From: Tolypothrix tenuis PCC 7101
GTDB taxonomy: Bacteria > Cyanobacteriota > Cyanobacteriia > Cyanobacteriales > Nostocaceae
Reading direction: 5' to 3'
DNA: 64,000 nucleotides
NCBI RefSeq assembly: GCF_002368295.1
Contig: NZ_AP018248.1
Span: 7,333,323 to 7,397,322 of the forward strand
Shown in pieces: positions 25,662 to 35,026 of the stretch (position 1 is its first letter; every line of letters begins with the position of its first letter). The position numbers and the translations under genes are program-made. The notes below the pieces were generated by a model. It was not told where the DNA came from. It made no database searches and worked only from the letters and a program-made list of their open reading frames with translations.

Positions 25662-27290
25662 ATGTCAACTGAACTCAACTCAGATCTGCATCAGGCTGTT
25701 GAACTTCGCCGCAACTTTGCGATTATTTCACACCCGGACGCAGGTAAAACTACACTGACTGAAAAACTTCTGTTATACGGAGGTGCGATTCACGAAGCAG
25801 GGGCAGTCAAAGCCCGGCGGGCGCAGCGTAAAGCCACCTCAGACTGGATGGCGATGGAACAGCAACGGGGTATTTCTATCACATCTACAGTATTGCAGTT
25901 TGAATATCGTAGCTGTTATATCAACTTATTAGATACCCCTGGACACCAAGATTTCAGTGAAGATACGTACCGGACTTTAGCTGCTGCCGATAATGCAGTG
26001 ATGCTGATTGATGTGGCAAAAGGTTTGGAACCCCAAACTCGCAAATTATTTGAAGTTTGTAAGTTGCGCGGTATCCCCATCTTTACCTTTGTAAATAAAC
26101 TCGACCGTCCTGGGCGCGAACCCCTGGAATTATTAGACGAAATCGAACAAGAACTGGGATTGCAAACCTATGCAGTCAACTGGCCGATTGGCATGGGCGA
26201 TCGCTTTAAAGGTGTATTTGACCGTCAAAATCAACAAATTCACTTATTTGAACGTAGTGCCCACGGTAGTAGAGAAGCGAAAGACACGATAGTCGATTTG
26301 GGCGATGCCAAAATTGAGGAACTGCTAGAGCAGGATCTCTATTACCAACTGAAAAACGATTTAGAACTCTTAGAAGGAGTCGGGCCGGAACTAGATTTAG
26401 ATTTGGTGCATCAAGGAAAAATGACACCAGTATTCTTCGGTAGTGCCATGACCAACTTCGGGGTGGAGCTGTTCTTGAAGCACTTCTTGGATTATGCCTT
26501 GAAACCAGGAACTCACAATAGTAGCGTTGGTGAAGTTCCCCCTACATACCCAGAGTTTTCTGGCTTTGTCTTTAAACTCCAGGCTAACATGGACCCGAAG
26601 CACCGCGATCGCGTGGCATTTATCCGCGTCTGCACGGGTAAGTTTGAAAAAGATATGACGGTCACTCACGCCCGCACAGGCAAAATCGTCCGTCTGTCTC
26701 GCCCACAAAAACTTTTCGCCCAAGAGAGAGAATCAATTGATGTTGCTTATCCAGGCGATGTCATCGGTTTAAATAATCCTGGGGTTTTTGCGATCGGTGA
26801 CACTATTTACACTGGGCAAAAGCTTGAATATGAAGGAATTCCATATTTTTCACCAGAATTGTTTGCGACTTTAAGGAACCCCAACCCTTCCAAGTTTAAG
26901 CAATTTCAAAAAGGGATTTCGGAATTACGGGAAGAAGGTGCAGTACAAATTATGTACTCCACTGACGAAGCCAAACGCGATCCAATTTTAGCGGCGGTGG
27001 GTCAGTTGCAGTTCGAGGTAGTGCAGTTCCGCTTACAAAACGAGTATGGTGTAGAAACCATATTAGACTTGCTACCCTATAGCGTCGCCCGTTGGGTTGA
27101 AGGCGGTTGGGAAGCATTGAATGAGGTGGGACGAATATTCAATACCACCACAGTCAAAGACAACATGGGACGGCCAGTATTGCTGTTCCGTAATGAATGG
27201 AATTGCCAACAGTTACAGGGAGATCATCCCAAGTTAAAATTAAGCGCGATCGCTCCGGTGTATTCTACTCAGCAATCAGTGGAGGGATAA
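25662..27290 (+). CDS. prfC: Peptide chain release factor 3
   Basis: RF3 is the GTPase that removes RF1/RF2 from the ribosome after termination. The 542-residue protein has the translation-GTPase motifs HPDAGKTTL (G1, about 24-32), GISIT (G2), DTPGHQDF (G3, about 88-95) and NKLD (G4, about 142-145). The RF3-specific TLRNPNPSKFKQFQKG and GAVQIMY...LQFEVVQFRL segments follow. The length matches the family. prmC, also acting on termination, is 12 kb upstream in the same window. Confidence 0.96.
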   Translation: MSTELNSDLHQAVELRRNFAIISHPDAGKTTLTEKLLLYGGAIHEAGAVKARRAQRKATSDWMAMEQQRGISITSTVLQFEYRSCYINLLDTPGHQDFSEDTYRTLAAADNAVMLIDVAKGLEPQTRKLFEVCKLRGIPIFTFVNKLDRPGREPLELLDEIEQELGLQTYAVNWPIGMGDRFKGVFDRQNQQIHLFERSAHGSREAKDTIVDLGDAKIEELLEQDLYYQLKNDLELLEGVGPELDLDLVHQGKMTPVFFGSAMTNFGVELFLKHFLDYALKPGTHNSSVGEVPPTYPEFSGFVFKLQANMDPKHRDRVAFIRVCTGKFEKDMTVTHARTGKIVRLSRPQKLFAQERESIDVAYPGDVIGLNNPGVFAIGDTIYTGQKLEYEGIPYFSPELFATLRNPNPSKFKQFQKGISELREEGAVQIMYSTDEAKRDPILAAVGQLQFEVVQFRLQNEYGVETILDLLPYSVARWVEGGWEALNEVGRIFNTTTVKDNMGRPVLLFRNEWNCQQLQGDHPKLKLSAIAPVYSTQQSVEG

Positions 27291-27384
27291 TTCCGGACGC
27301 AAGCTATTAGCTGGGGAATCTAAACATTATGCGCTTGAGCATAAACGTGGATCAGTTAGAACAGATGGGAGTGCCAGAAATTCT

Positions 27385-29634
27385 ATGCCTTCACATGCCG
27401 AATCGTCTTTGGAGGCTGGTTTAGTTGCTCTAAAACAGGGAAATTATCCCACAGCGATCGCTCACCTGGAACCTGTGGCCAATAGCCAGAAAGATGGCAA
27501 AACTGGCTTACAGGCGCAGGTGGGCTTGGTTATGGCTTATGCACGTAGTGGCCAAGTCCCCAAAGCGATCGCTGTGTGTAACAATCTGATTGTGAGTCCA
27601 AATCCGCAGGTTCAAGAGTGGGCAGAACGCGCTCTTGAACATTTAAAAAAGCACCAACAACGTAAAAAGACTTCATCCAAAAATTCTGCAACTGGATTTG
27701 TTGCTTTTGATAATGCTCATAAACCAGATGCTGCGCCTGTAAATACTGCATCACCACAGCAGACCAAAAATTCAGGGGTGAAAGCCACGAATAATGCGGG
27801 CACTACATCAACTTTACCAGCCAGTAGTATTAAAAATACCAATGTAGACACCATGATGGGAGGCAATTATATTGGTTCTCTCCATCGCCCACAACCTAAA
27901 TTATTCACTATCTATTGGCGACACGCAGGCCGGGCAAAAGTTTGGCAACCCCTACATAAGCTAAATTTAATTCCTTTAAAATTACTGGCTACTGGCACAT
28001 TTTTCGCTCTATTTTGGGTGATGCGAGAAATGCTGAAGCTGGTAATGGGTTTAATAAATCAGATTTTAGTTAAACTACCTTATTTAGAGCCTTGGCAATT
28101 GTTATATCGCGATCCAACAGTAGTTGTCATGGCGGTATTAGTAATTGCACTGGCTTTATCACCTTGGTTGCTAGATCGGTTACTCACAAATTTTTATGGA
28201 CAGCAAGAATTACCCAAAGAGCAATTAAATAATCGCAGTCGGGAAGCAATTCGGGTATTACAACGTTCTTGTCAACAGAAAGGCTGGCCATTTCCTAAAC
28301 TGCGAATTTTGCCAATGGCTGCCCCTATTGCTCTCACCTATGGTAATTTAGCTCGCAATGCCCGGATAGTGATCAGTCAAGGGCTATTAGATCAACTAGC
28401 TGATGATGAAATCGCCGTTATTTACGCCACGCAGTTAGGGCATATCATTCACAAAGATTTTATGGTGATGTCTCTGATATTGTTGGTGAGCGTGATTGTT
28501 CACAGAATATATCAGAGTATATCGGAGTGGGGCAACAGCATCTCATCGGCATTTGGGCGCTGGCCTGCTAGAGTCTTAGCTAGTCTTACCTATGGCGTTT
28601 GGTGCTTACTGACTGGGATAGCTTTATGGTTGTCGAAGTTGCGGCTTTATTATAGCGATCGCGCCGCCTCGGAAATTACTGGTAATCCCAATGCTTTAAC
28701 CCGCGCCTTATTGAAAATTGCCATTGGTGTAGCTGGTGATATTTCCCAAAAAGAACAAACTAGTTGGCAGTTAGAAAGCTTGAATCTGGTAGCACCTGTG
28801 AGTTATCAGCAAAGTATTTCTTTAGGTAGTCTAGCTGGTCAAGTTCCTTTTACATCATTATTGATGTGGGATAATTTTAATCCCCATCGTCACTGGTTCA
28901 CTATTAATAATAGTCATCCTTTAATAGGCGATCGCATTCAACGCCTGAGTAAAATTGCCCGTCACTGGCATTTAGAACCAGAACTACATCTGATCAACGA
29001 GCAATCCCTCAGACCGAAAAAGCATCCTTTCTTCTTACAAATTGCTCCTTGGTTGGGTATTCCCTTCGGTTTTTTGTTTGCAGGCTTAATCTGGTTAGTT
29101 TGGCAGATAGCATTTGCACTCAAAATTTTAAACCTCAAATGGATCTATGAAGATTGGTCTTTTGTCTCAGGTTGCTTATTGATTGGCTTTAGCATCGGTA
29201 TGGTGATCCGCATGAATTCTTTCTTCCCGGATATCCAACCTCAAGCTTTACAAACTGATGATCGTCTACCCAGCCTGTTAGCTAACCCCTCAGCTATCCC
29301 CATCGATAGTATCAATGTGTGCCTTGCAGGTAAGCTCTTAGGCCGTCCAGGAATCAGCAATTCTCTTGCACAAGACTTAATTTTGCAAACCAACACCGGG
29401 TTAGTGAAATTGCACCACATCCCCTGGCTGGGACAATCCATAAATCCTCAAGACTTCATTGGTAGACAAATTACAGTTACAGGCTGGTTCCGGCGCGGCG
29501 CAACCCCCTGGATTGATATCCAAACTATGCAAACCCAAAACGGTCAAACCGTTAATAGCGCTCATCCCATTTGGTCTACAGTCATCGCAGTAGCCGCCCA
29601 AGCATGGGGCGCTTTTATTTTCCTTAGAGGCTAG
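27385..29634 (+). CDS. TPR-containing membrane M48-like protein with degenerate zinc site
   Basis: The 749 residues comprise an N-terminal TPR-like region (about 1-85: AGLVALKQGNYPTAIAHLEPV), a Ser/Thr/Asn-rich linker (about 90-165), membrane helices (about 205-230 and 248-270), an M48/Ste24-type peptidase region (about 290-530), and two more helices (about 560-620). The consensus HExxH reads T349-Q350-L-G-H353, so the first zinc ligand and the catalytic Glu are lost; the downstream third-ligand region reads LYYSDRAASE instead of EYxAD. The protein should not be an active peptidase. It may be an assembly or chaperone-like membrane protein. It follows prfC by 94 bp. Confidence 0.88.
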   Translation: MPSHAESSLEAGLVALKQGNYPTAIAHLEPVANSQKDGKTGLQAQVGLVMAYARSGQVPKAIAVCNNLIVSPNPQVQEWAERALEHLKKHQQRKKTSSKNSATGFVAFDNAHKPDAAPVNTASPQQTKNSGVKATNNAGTTSTLPASSIKNTNVDTMMGGNYIGSLHRPQPKLFTIYWRHAGRAKVWQPLHKLNLIPLKLLATGTFFALFWVMREMLKLVMGLINQILVKLPYLEPWQLLYRDPTVVVMAVLVIALALSPWLLDRLLTNFYGQQELPKEQLNNRSREAIRVLQRSCQQKGWPFPKLRILPMAAPIALTYGNLARNARIVISQGLLDQLADDEIAVIYATQLGHIIHKDFMVMSLILLVSVIVHRIYQSISEWGNSISSAFGRWPARVLASLTYGVWCLLTGIALWLSKLRLYYSDRAASEITGNPNALTRALLKIAIGVAGDISQKEQTSWQLESLNLVAPVSYQQSISLGSLAGQVPFTSLLMWDNFNPHRHWFTINNSHPLIGDRIQRLSKIARHWHLEPELHLINEQSLRPKKHPFFLQIAPWLGIPFGFLFAGLIWLVWQIAFALKILNLKWIYEDWSFVSGCLLIGFSIGMVIRMNSFFPDIQPQALQTDDRLPSLLANPSAIPIDSINVCLAGKLLGRPGISNSLAQDLILQTNTGLVKLHHIPWLGQSINPQDFIGRQITVTGWFRRGATPWIDIQTMQTQNGQTVNSAHPIWSTVIAVAAQAWGAFIFLRG

Positions 29635-30271
29635 GAGCCAGAGACGGGGAAGCAGAGGGGACAAATGCCCCATGTCCCATGCCCAAAAATGTTACAAAAA
29701 TTTGCAATTCTCACCAGCAGGTGTTACATTTATTTACATAAACATTTCTAATCCACATAACTCGGCACTCCAGCTTAGTTATTCATCACCAACGCTTGCG
29801 CCAATCTATCTTTGTTATTCTCCCAACACAGCAGTAAATCAACCAGCCATCGGCTGGTTTTTGTTTCCTAATATTTACCTGTTGAGAAAAAATTGTATTT
29901 TATGTTACGATTCGATTACACGAATATGCCAGAAATGTGTGCGCTGAACTAGCTACGTAGAAAATACCGTGATAATGTAAGGGATGGTGTTTAATTCTGC
30001 GAACAGGGGCACAAGAAAACGTTTACTTTAGCAGACAGTAAACTATTAAATTTACAATTCTTATAACTAAGGTGGTATTTAATTGAGCTTCGTTTGCTCT
30101 TTGGCATTAAACAAGCTTGACCCCGACGAAAAATTGTATTGTATAGGTTGACAGTTTTGAGTAAAAAAATTGGTTTATGGCAGTCTTGGGAAATAGCATA
30201 TATTTGAAAGCCAAAGCCAAGTGATTGTTTTCTCATTTTGCCTTGTTCATTCAACTCTGGAGGTATAGTTC
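29635..30271. other. Intergenic region with an isolated terminator
   Basis: The 637 bp between the M48-like gene and the RRM gene hold a strong terminator (29841-29863) more than 200 bp from any stop codon. This leaves room for a small RNA starting near 29700. I can see no promoter with certainty. The right half is the long leader of the RRM gene. Confidence 0.45.
29841..29863 (+). terminator. Rho-independent terminator
   Basis: AACCAGCC (29841-29848), a 3-nt loop, GGCTGGTT (29852-29859) and five T. It could end the M48-like transcript or a small RNA. Confidence 0.85.
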
Positions 30272-30775
30272 ATGTCTGTTCGCCTATATATAGGCAATTT
30301 GCCAAAAGAAGAAATAGATCGTCAAGAACTACAAGCAGTTTTTGCGGCTGAAGGTGATGCTGTCACCACAAAATTAATTAAAGACCGAAAAACAGGCAAA
30401 TGCCGTGGCTTCGGCTTTCTCACAGTGAATAATGATGAACAAGCAGATCAAATTATTGAAAAGTATAATGGTCAATTGTTCAAAGACACTGCCATCAAGT
30501 TAGAGAAGGCATTACCACGCACTAAGGGCGATGAAGGTGACGAGCAAGCACCCAAAGCTCCACAAAGTGCTGGTAGCAGTAATCCTGTTCCTGTTACCCA
30601 AAAAGAAGGTAACCGTCGCGACAAATCTTCTAAGAAGTCTCGACGTGGTGGTGCTGCTAGTGGCGGACGCGAAACGACTACAACATCTGACTCAGATGCT
30701 ATTCGTCCAGATCCCCGTTGGGCTTCTGAATTAGAAAAGCTGAAGCAGATGCTAGCTGCACAAACTACAAATTAA
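30272..30775 (+). CDS. RRM-type RNA-binding protein
   Basis: The 167 residues begin with one RNA-recognition motif (about 1-80): RNP2 LYIGNL at the start and RNP1 KCRGFGFLTV near 47-56. A long polar tail follows, rich in Lys, Ser, Thr and Gly with a basic RRDKSSKKSRRGG segment, ending with a short helix WASELEKLKQMLAAQ. Cyanobacterial RRM proteins of this kind (Rbp family) are often cold-regulated; the longer tail is different from the small glycine-rich type. GGAGGTAT precedes the ATG. A strong terminator follows. Confidence 0.95.
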   Translation: MSVRLYIGNLPKEEIDRQELQAVFAAEGDAVTTKLIKDRKTGKCRGFGFLTVNNDEQADQIIEKYNGQLFKDTAIKLEKALPRTKGDEGDEQAPKAPQSAGSSNPVPVTQKEGNRRDKSSKKSRRGGAASGGRETTTTSDSDAIRPDPRWASELEKLKQMLAAQTTN

Positions 30776-30790
30776 TCTTGATGCGAAAGC

Positions 30791-30840
30791 AATTAAAAAT
30801 TAAAAATCAGAATTTTTTTTGATTTTTAATTTTTAATTTT
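30791..30840 (+). terminator. Rho-independent terminator of the RRM gene
   Basis: Perfect 19-bp arms, AATTAAAAATTAAAAATCA at 30791-30809 and its complement at 30820-30838, with a T-rich flank, 16 bp after the stop codon. The stem is AT-rich but long. Confidence 0.8.
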
Positions 30841-31384
30841 TTACTTACTGGAAACCCAGGACAGGAAATTTACAAGACCATATAGCAAGTTGTCTGTAAA
30901 GCAACTAAATTTACCTTTTCTAGAATATAGTTGAGGTTTTTGTTATTGGTATGTATATTTTTGTATGGAGTCCAGTTTTGTTTTAAATGAGTATTAAATG
31001 TTTTTATCTCCTGTTAATTATTAATTATTGGGAATTATCTGATCACAAGTGTAAAAGCTGAGAATACTAAATTTTTGGACTTTTGTACAAACGCGATTAA
31101 TCGTTTCTCTGCAACTTTTGACTGCCAAAGCCTCCGTACTAGTCCCTATTTTCAATCCAGTCTCCATCCGCACCATTACAGAAAACGAATCAATTTTTGT
31201 GTTCCCACTGTTGATAATTTTGTGATAATAAATCATAAAAAATCATAAAAACTACTGTGGCATTGGGAATAATATCCTTAGCAGACCATCCTCAGAGATT
31301 TTTTTGCAATGCCGAGTAGGAAACTAAGGCATTGAACAGCAAAAGTGAATACCTGAGTTATGGATAAGGTGGGGAAAAAATTGT
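30841..31384. other. Intergenic region upstream of the multi-domain response regulator
   Basis: About 540 bp. A minus-strand frame of 71 codons at 31021-31236 has no family resemblance. No repeat or RNA was recognised. Confidence 0.4.
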
Positions 31385-33250
31385 GTGAAAATTCTTTTAA
31401 TAGAAGATGACAAGCAGACAAATTTAGTCTTAGCGAAAGCTCTTTCGACTCTCAATTACCAAATAGAGACCACTAACGATGGTGAAACTGGGTTAGAGTT
31501 AGCGAAGGCATTTGATTATGACTTGCTGATTTTGGATGTGATGCTACCAAAATTGGACGGGATTAGTCTTTGTCGCCAACTCCGCTTGGAAGGATCTGAA
31601 GTACCCATTCTGATGCTGACTGCTAAGGACGATATTAGTATGCGCGTCATGGGTTTAGAGGCGGGTGCAGATGATTATATTAACAAACCGTTTGAGCTAT
31701 CAGAGCTAATCGCTAGAATTCGAGCTTTAATGCGACGAGGCAAGACAATTATTGCTAAGGTGCTAGTCTGGGAGAGTTTAGAGCTTGATATTAACATCAA
31801 AGAAGTCACCTATGCTGGCAAGCGTCTACACCTTACCCCTAAAGAGTATGGTCTGTTAGAACTTTTTTTGCAAAATCCGCGCCGCATATTTAGTAGAAGT
31901 GTTTTATTAGATAGAATTTGGTCTGCTGATGAGTTTCCTGGAGAAGAAGCGGTGACAACCCAAATTAAGGGTTTGCGCCAGAAGCTAAAAGCAGCAGGAA
32001 TGACTGCAGATTTCATAGAAACAGTATATGGTTTAGGTTATCGGCTGAAAGAACCGGAAAATCTGCCGCAAAAGCCAAATCTTCCCAGTAAGAATTTGTC
32101 AGAGAAAGAGCAAGCCGAAGCCAAAGTCATGGCTGTAGTGGCAAATATGCGGGAAGAGTTTCTCAAAAGTTTTAGCGAAAAGTTTGACTTATTAGAACAA
32201 GCGATCGCCCAATTATCAAGTGTAACTCCAGATAAGCGGATATTAAAACAAGCGCAGGCAGAAGCTCACCGTTTAGCTGGTTCTTTAGGATGTTACGGTT
32301 TTCTAGAAGGTTCCAAAATAGCGCGTGAAATAGAACAGCTGCTAGAACGATATACTGTTCCCTACCAGAGAATAGCTTTGCAGTTGGTAGAGTTACTGAA
32401 ATTACTCAAACAAACATTGCAGCAACAGCCATCTTCACCAGTGAACCCTGCTAATGCTCAAATTACATCATCAGCACACCTGCTGATTGTGGATGACGAT
32501 ACGACGCTGACGGAACGTATTAAACTAGAAGCTATATCCTGGGGTTTTAATGTAGATTTAGCAGTAGATATCAAAACAGCGAGAACCATACTTTCCTTAA
32601 ATTCAGTCGAAGTTATCTTACTGGATTTGTCATTTCCTGCTAAAGAAGAGAATGGTTTAACTTTTCTCGCGGAACTAAGCCAGACGCATCCAGAGATTCC
32701 TGTTTTAGTCTTGACTACTAATAATCAATTACAAAACAGGATAGAAGCTGCTCGTTTAGGCGCACAAAGCTTTTTAAATAAAACCATGTCTGCTGTGGAG
32801 GTTTTAAGCGCTATTAATATAGTGCTTAATCAACAAACTGCTACAGATGCAAAAGTTTTAGTTGTAGATGACGATCCGCTCATACTCAAAAAGGTGACTA
32901 CTTTGCTCTCACCTTGGGGATTACAAGTTACACCATTACAAGAGTCCCAAAGATTTTGGGAAGTATTAGAATCCACTAAACCCGATCTTTTAATTTTAGA
33001 CATTGAGATGCCAGATTTTAATGGTATAGAATTATGCCAAATAATCCGGAACGATCATTTTTGGCATCGCTTACCAATTTTGTTTCTCTCTGCCCATTTT
33101 GAACCGGAAATACTTTATCAAGTTTATTTAGTTGGAGCCGACGACTACATCAGAAAACCAATTGTAGAACCTGAATTAATTGCTCGGATTTTGAATCGGC
33201 TAGAACGGACACATCTGAGCAAAAAATTGTTACATAAATATTACCAGTAG
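31385..33250 (+). CDS. Multi-domain response regulator: REC-wHTH-Hpt-REC-REC
   Basis: From a GTG start the 621 residues form: REC1 (about 1-120, phosphate acceptor Asp51 in LLILDVMLP), an OmpR-type winged helix (about 128-222), an Hpt domain with His295 in EAHRLAGSLGCYG (about 240-345), REC2 (about 363-480, with ILLDLS), and REC3 (about 490-612, with LILDIEMP). All phosphate-accepting residues appear intact. The protein can thus take part in a complete phosphorelay and bind DNA itself. Two single-domain REC proteins and a big PAS kinase follow within 6 kb. Such layouts occur in Nostocales; the signal is unknown. Confidence 0.94.
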   Translation: MKILLIEDDKQTNLVLAKALSTLNYQIETTNDGETGLELAKAFDYDLLILDVMLPKLDGISLCRQLRLEGSEVPILMLTAKDDISMRVMGLEAGADDYINKPFELSELIARIRALMRRGKTIIAKVLVWESLELDINIKEVTYAGKRLHLTPKEYGLLELFLQNPRRIFSRSVLLDRIWSADEFPGEEAVTTQIKGLRQKLKAAGMTADFIETVYGLGYRLKEPENLPQKPNLPSKNLSEKEQAEAKVMAVVANMREEFLKSFSEKFDLLEQAIAQLSSVTPDKRILKQAQAEAHRLAGSLGCYGFLEGSKIAREIEQLLERYTVPYQRIALQLVELLKLLKQTLQQQPSSPVNPANAQITSSAHLLIVDDDTTLTERIKLEAISWGFNVDLAVDIKTARTILSLNSVEVILLDLSFPAKEENGLTFLAELSQTHPEIPVLVLTTNNQLQNRIEAARLGAQSFLNKTMSAVEVLSAINIVLNQQTATDAKVLVVDDDPLILKKVTTLLSPWGLQVTPLQESQRFWEVLESTKPDLLILDIEMPDFNGIELCQIIRNDHFWHRLPILFLSAHFEPEILYQVYLVGADDYIRKPIVEPELIARILNRLERTHLSKKLLHKYYQ

Positions 33251-33263
33251 CCAGGGTGATGCT

Positions 33264-33644
33264 ATGTCAAAAAAACGCATTTTAGTCATTGATGATGAAA
33301 AAAATCTCTGTACAGTGATTAAAGCTTGTTTAGAAAATATTGGACGTTGGCAAGTCCTAGTGGCACAATCTGGTACTGAAGGTCTAGCTGTAGCTAAAAG
33401 TGAACATCCAGATGCAATTTTGTTAGATGTTATGATGCCAGATATCAATGGAATGTTGCTTTTTCAAAGGCTACAAGAAAATTTAACCACTAATAATATA
33501 CCCGTAATTTTACTAACAGCTAAAGTACAAACAGTAGATTTAAAGGAATTTTCCCAATTGTCAATTGCAGGAGTGATTTCTAAACCGTTTGATCCTTTGC
33601 GTTTATCAGAATTGGTTGCAAACACTCTGGGGTGGCAATTTTAG
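33264..33644 (+). CDS. Single-domain response regulator (REC only), first paralogue
   Basis: The 126-residue protein is one receiver domain: acidic pair in VIDDEKN (about 8-14), acceptor Asp in AILLDVMMPD (about 52-61), Thr in ILLTAK and the conserved Lys in ISKPFDP (about 103-109). It starts 13 bp after the multi-domain regulator and is probably in its operon. No output domain. It is a close paralogue of the gene at 34349 (same LLDVMMPD and KPFDPLRL motifs). Confidence 0.93.
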   Translation: MSKKRILVIDDEKNLCTVIKACLENIGRWQVLVAQSGTEGLAVAKSEHPDAILLDVMMPDINGMLLFQRLQENLTTNNIPVILLTAKVQTVDLKEFSQLSIAGVISKPFDPLRLSELVANTLGWQF

Positions 33645-34348
33645 GGCTACAAGTCTGAATTCGTCCTGCAAATATGCAACGCCGGAAATTGAAATAATTA
33701 ATCTGCAAATTAAATGTGTTTTAGCTTAACAGTAAAATAGAGAACAGAGAACAAGGTCTTTGAATTGTAGAGAATTTTGGTAAAAATTCCGTCGAGGTTC
33801 TTCACTCGCGCTATCAATGAGAGCTAGGCAATTATATGATGAGTTATGCACCAAGCTTTAGCCCCTAGCCCTATTCGCTAGTTGCTAGTATGTATTTTCC
33901 AGAGATGCTACTCGTGAGAATGCGATTTATTTTTTATTTTTCACCAAATAAAATACCTCATAATTTCCTCATATTTATTTTTTAGTCTAGTTGGTAAGTT
34001 TAGCTAGAAAAAGGTAAATAATGGGAAGATAAAAGAATAGTTTGGCTGACTATTTATCTTCTTTGTGGCTGGTTAAAGATCAGCCGATACGCGCTTAGAT
34101 AATCTATTCTTCGATTCAAATTTTCCTTGCTTTAGAGGAGTCAGTACCCATAGCGATCGCATCGCAACTTCTACCCCTATGGGGAAGCAAGCTAGGCGTT
34201 GCATCACCTATGGGAGAGGTGGCTGGTGTTTTAATGTCCAATCTAGTGTTTGGATGAGGACTCTTAACAACTCAATGGCGAAATCTAGGATTAACTGTGT
34301 AATCGCGTATCTATGGTATTTCGATACTGAAAATTAGCATCTGTAAAT
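33645..34348. other. Intergenic region between the REC paralogues
   Basis: This 704-bp region contains a fragment of dispersed repeat around 34145-34220 (CCATAG...CTATGG arms with a GCGATCGC site). No gene is visible. The duplicated receivers on either side suggest an old duplication followed by divergence of the spacer. Confidence 0.4.
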
Positions 34349-34726
34349 ATGTCCAGAAAACGTATTCTTTTGATTGATGATGAAAAATCTCTGTCCACAG
34401 TGATTCAAGCCTGTCTTGAAAACTTAGCCGATTGGACAGTACTAAAAGCTGAATCTGGTAGGGAAGGCTTACTGAAAGCCCAAACTGAAAAGCTAAATGC
34501 TATTTTGCTTGATGTTATGATGCCAGATTTAGATGGATTTACTGTGTTACAAGAGTTAAAAAAGAATCCTGTAACTCAAAGTATTCCAGTTATGTTGATC
34601 ACTGCTAAAGTGGAACCTACTAAGCATGAACAATATGCCCAGTTAGGAATTGCAGGTGTGATTAATAAACCTTTTGATCCTTTACGGCTGGCGGAACAGG
34701 TAGCAGGTATTTTGGGTTGGAATTAA
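34349..34726 (+). CDS. Single-domain response regulator (REC only), second paralogue
   Basis: The 125 residues form one receiver domain with LLIDDEKS at the N-terminus, acceptor Asp in AILLDVMMPD, the Thr in MLITAKVEPT and the Lys in INKPFDPLRL. It resembles the 33264 gene along its whole length. It stands alone, 704 bp downstream, and precedes the convergent multi-PAS kinase. Which kinase phosphorylates it is unknown, and the neighbouring one is a natural candidate. Confidence 0.93.
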   Translation: MSRKRILLIDDEKSLSTVIQACLENLADWTVLKAESGREGLLKAQTEKLNAILLDVMMPDLDGFTVLQELKKNPVTQSIPVMLITAKVEPTKHEQYAQLGIAGVINKPFDPLRLAEQVAGILGWN

Positions 34727-35026
34727 GAGGATTTTGGATTTGAGATTAAATATCCTAATCATTAAATACTTCTATAAATTTCCCACAATACTACCTATTT
34801 GAATTCAGCATTAGATGAGCGATATTGTAATATACCAGCTAATCCCTACGGGGAATTCAAAATTCAAAATTAAGGAAATTCAGGGAGAAAATTTTAATTA
34901 TGAGCAAAAATATAAATTGAGAATAAGATGTGTTCATACTGAAGATATGGTACCTGTAATTGTTGATTTTGCATCGGTGCAGTGCTTGGCGACAACACAT
35001 CTTAAATGTATTTATTAATATATAGG

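Noticed and set aside
29672..29947. 91-codon plus-strand frame after the M48-like gene
   Set aside because: It runs through a terminator hairpin and has a random, Cys/Tyr-rich composition.
31021..31236. 71-codon minus-strand frame before the multi-domain regulator
   Set aside because: No recognisable motif and no convincing start; it is likely chance in an AT-rich gap.
34815..35018. 67-codon frame between a receiver gene and the PAS kinase
   Set aside because: Part of it translates AATTCAAAATTCAAAATT-type repeat DNA; there is no ribosome-binding site and no known family.
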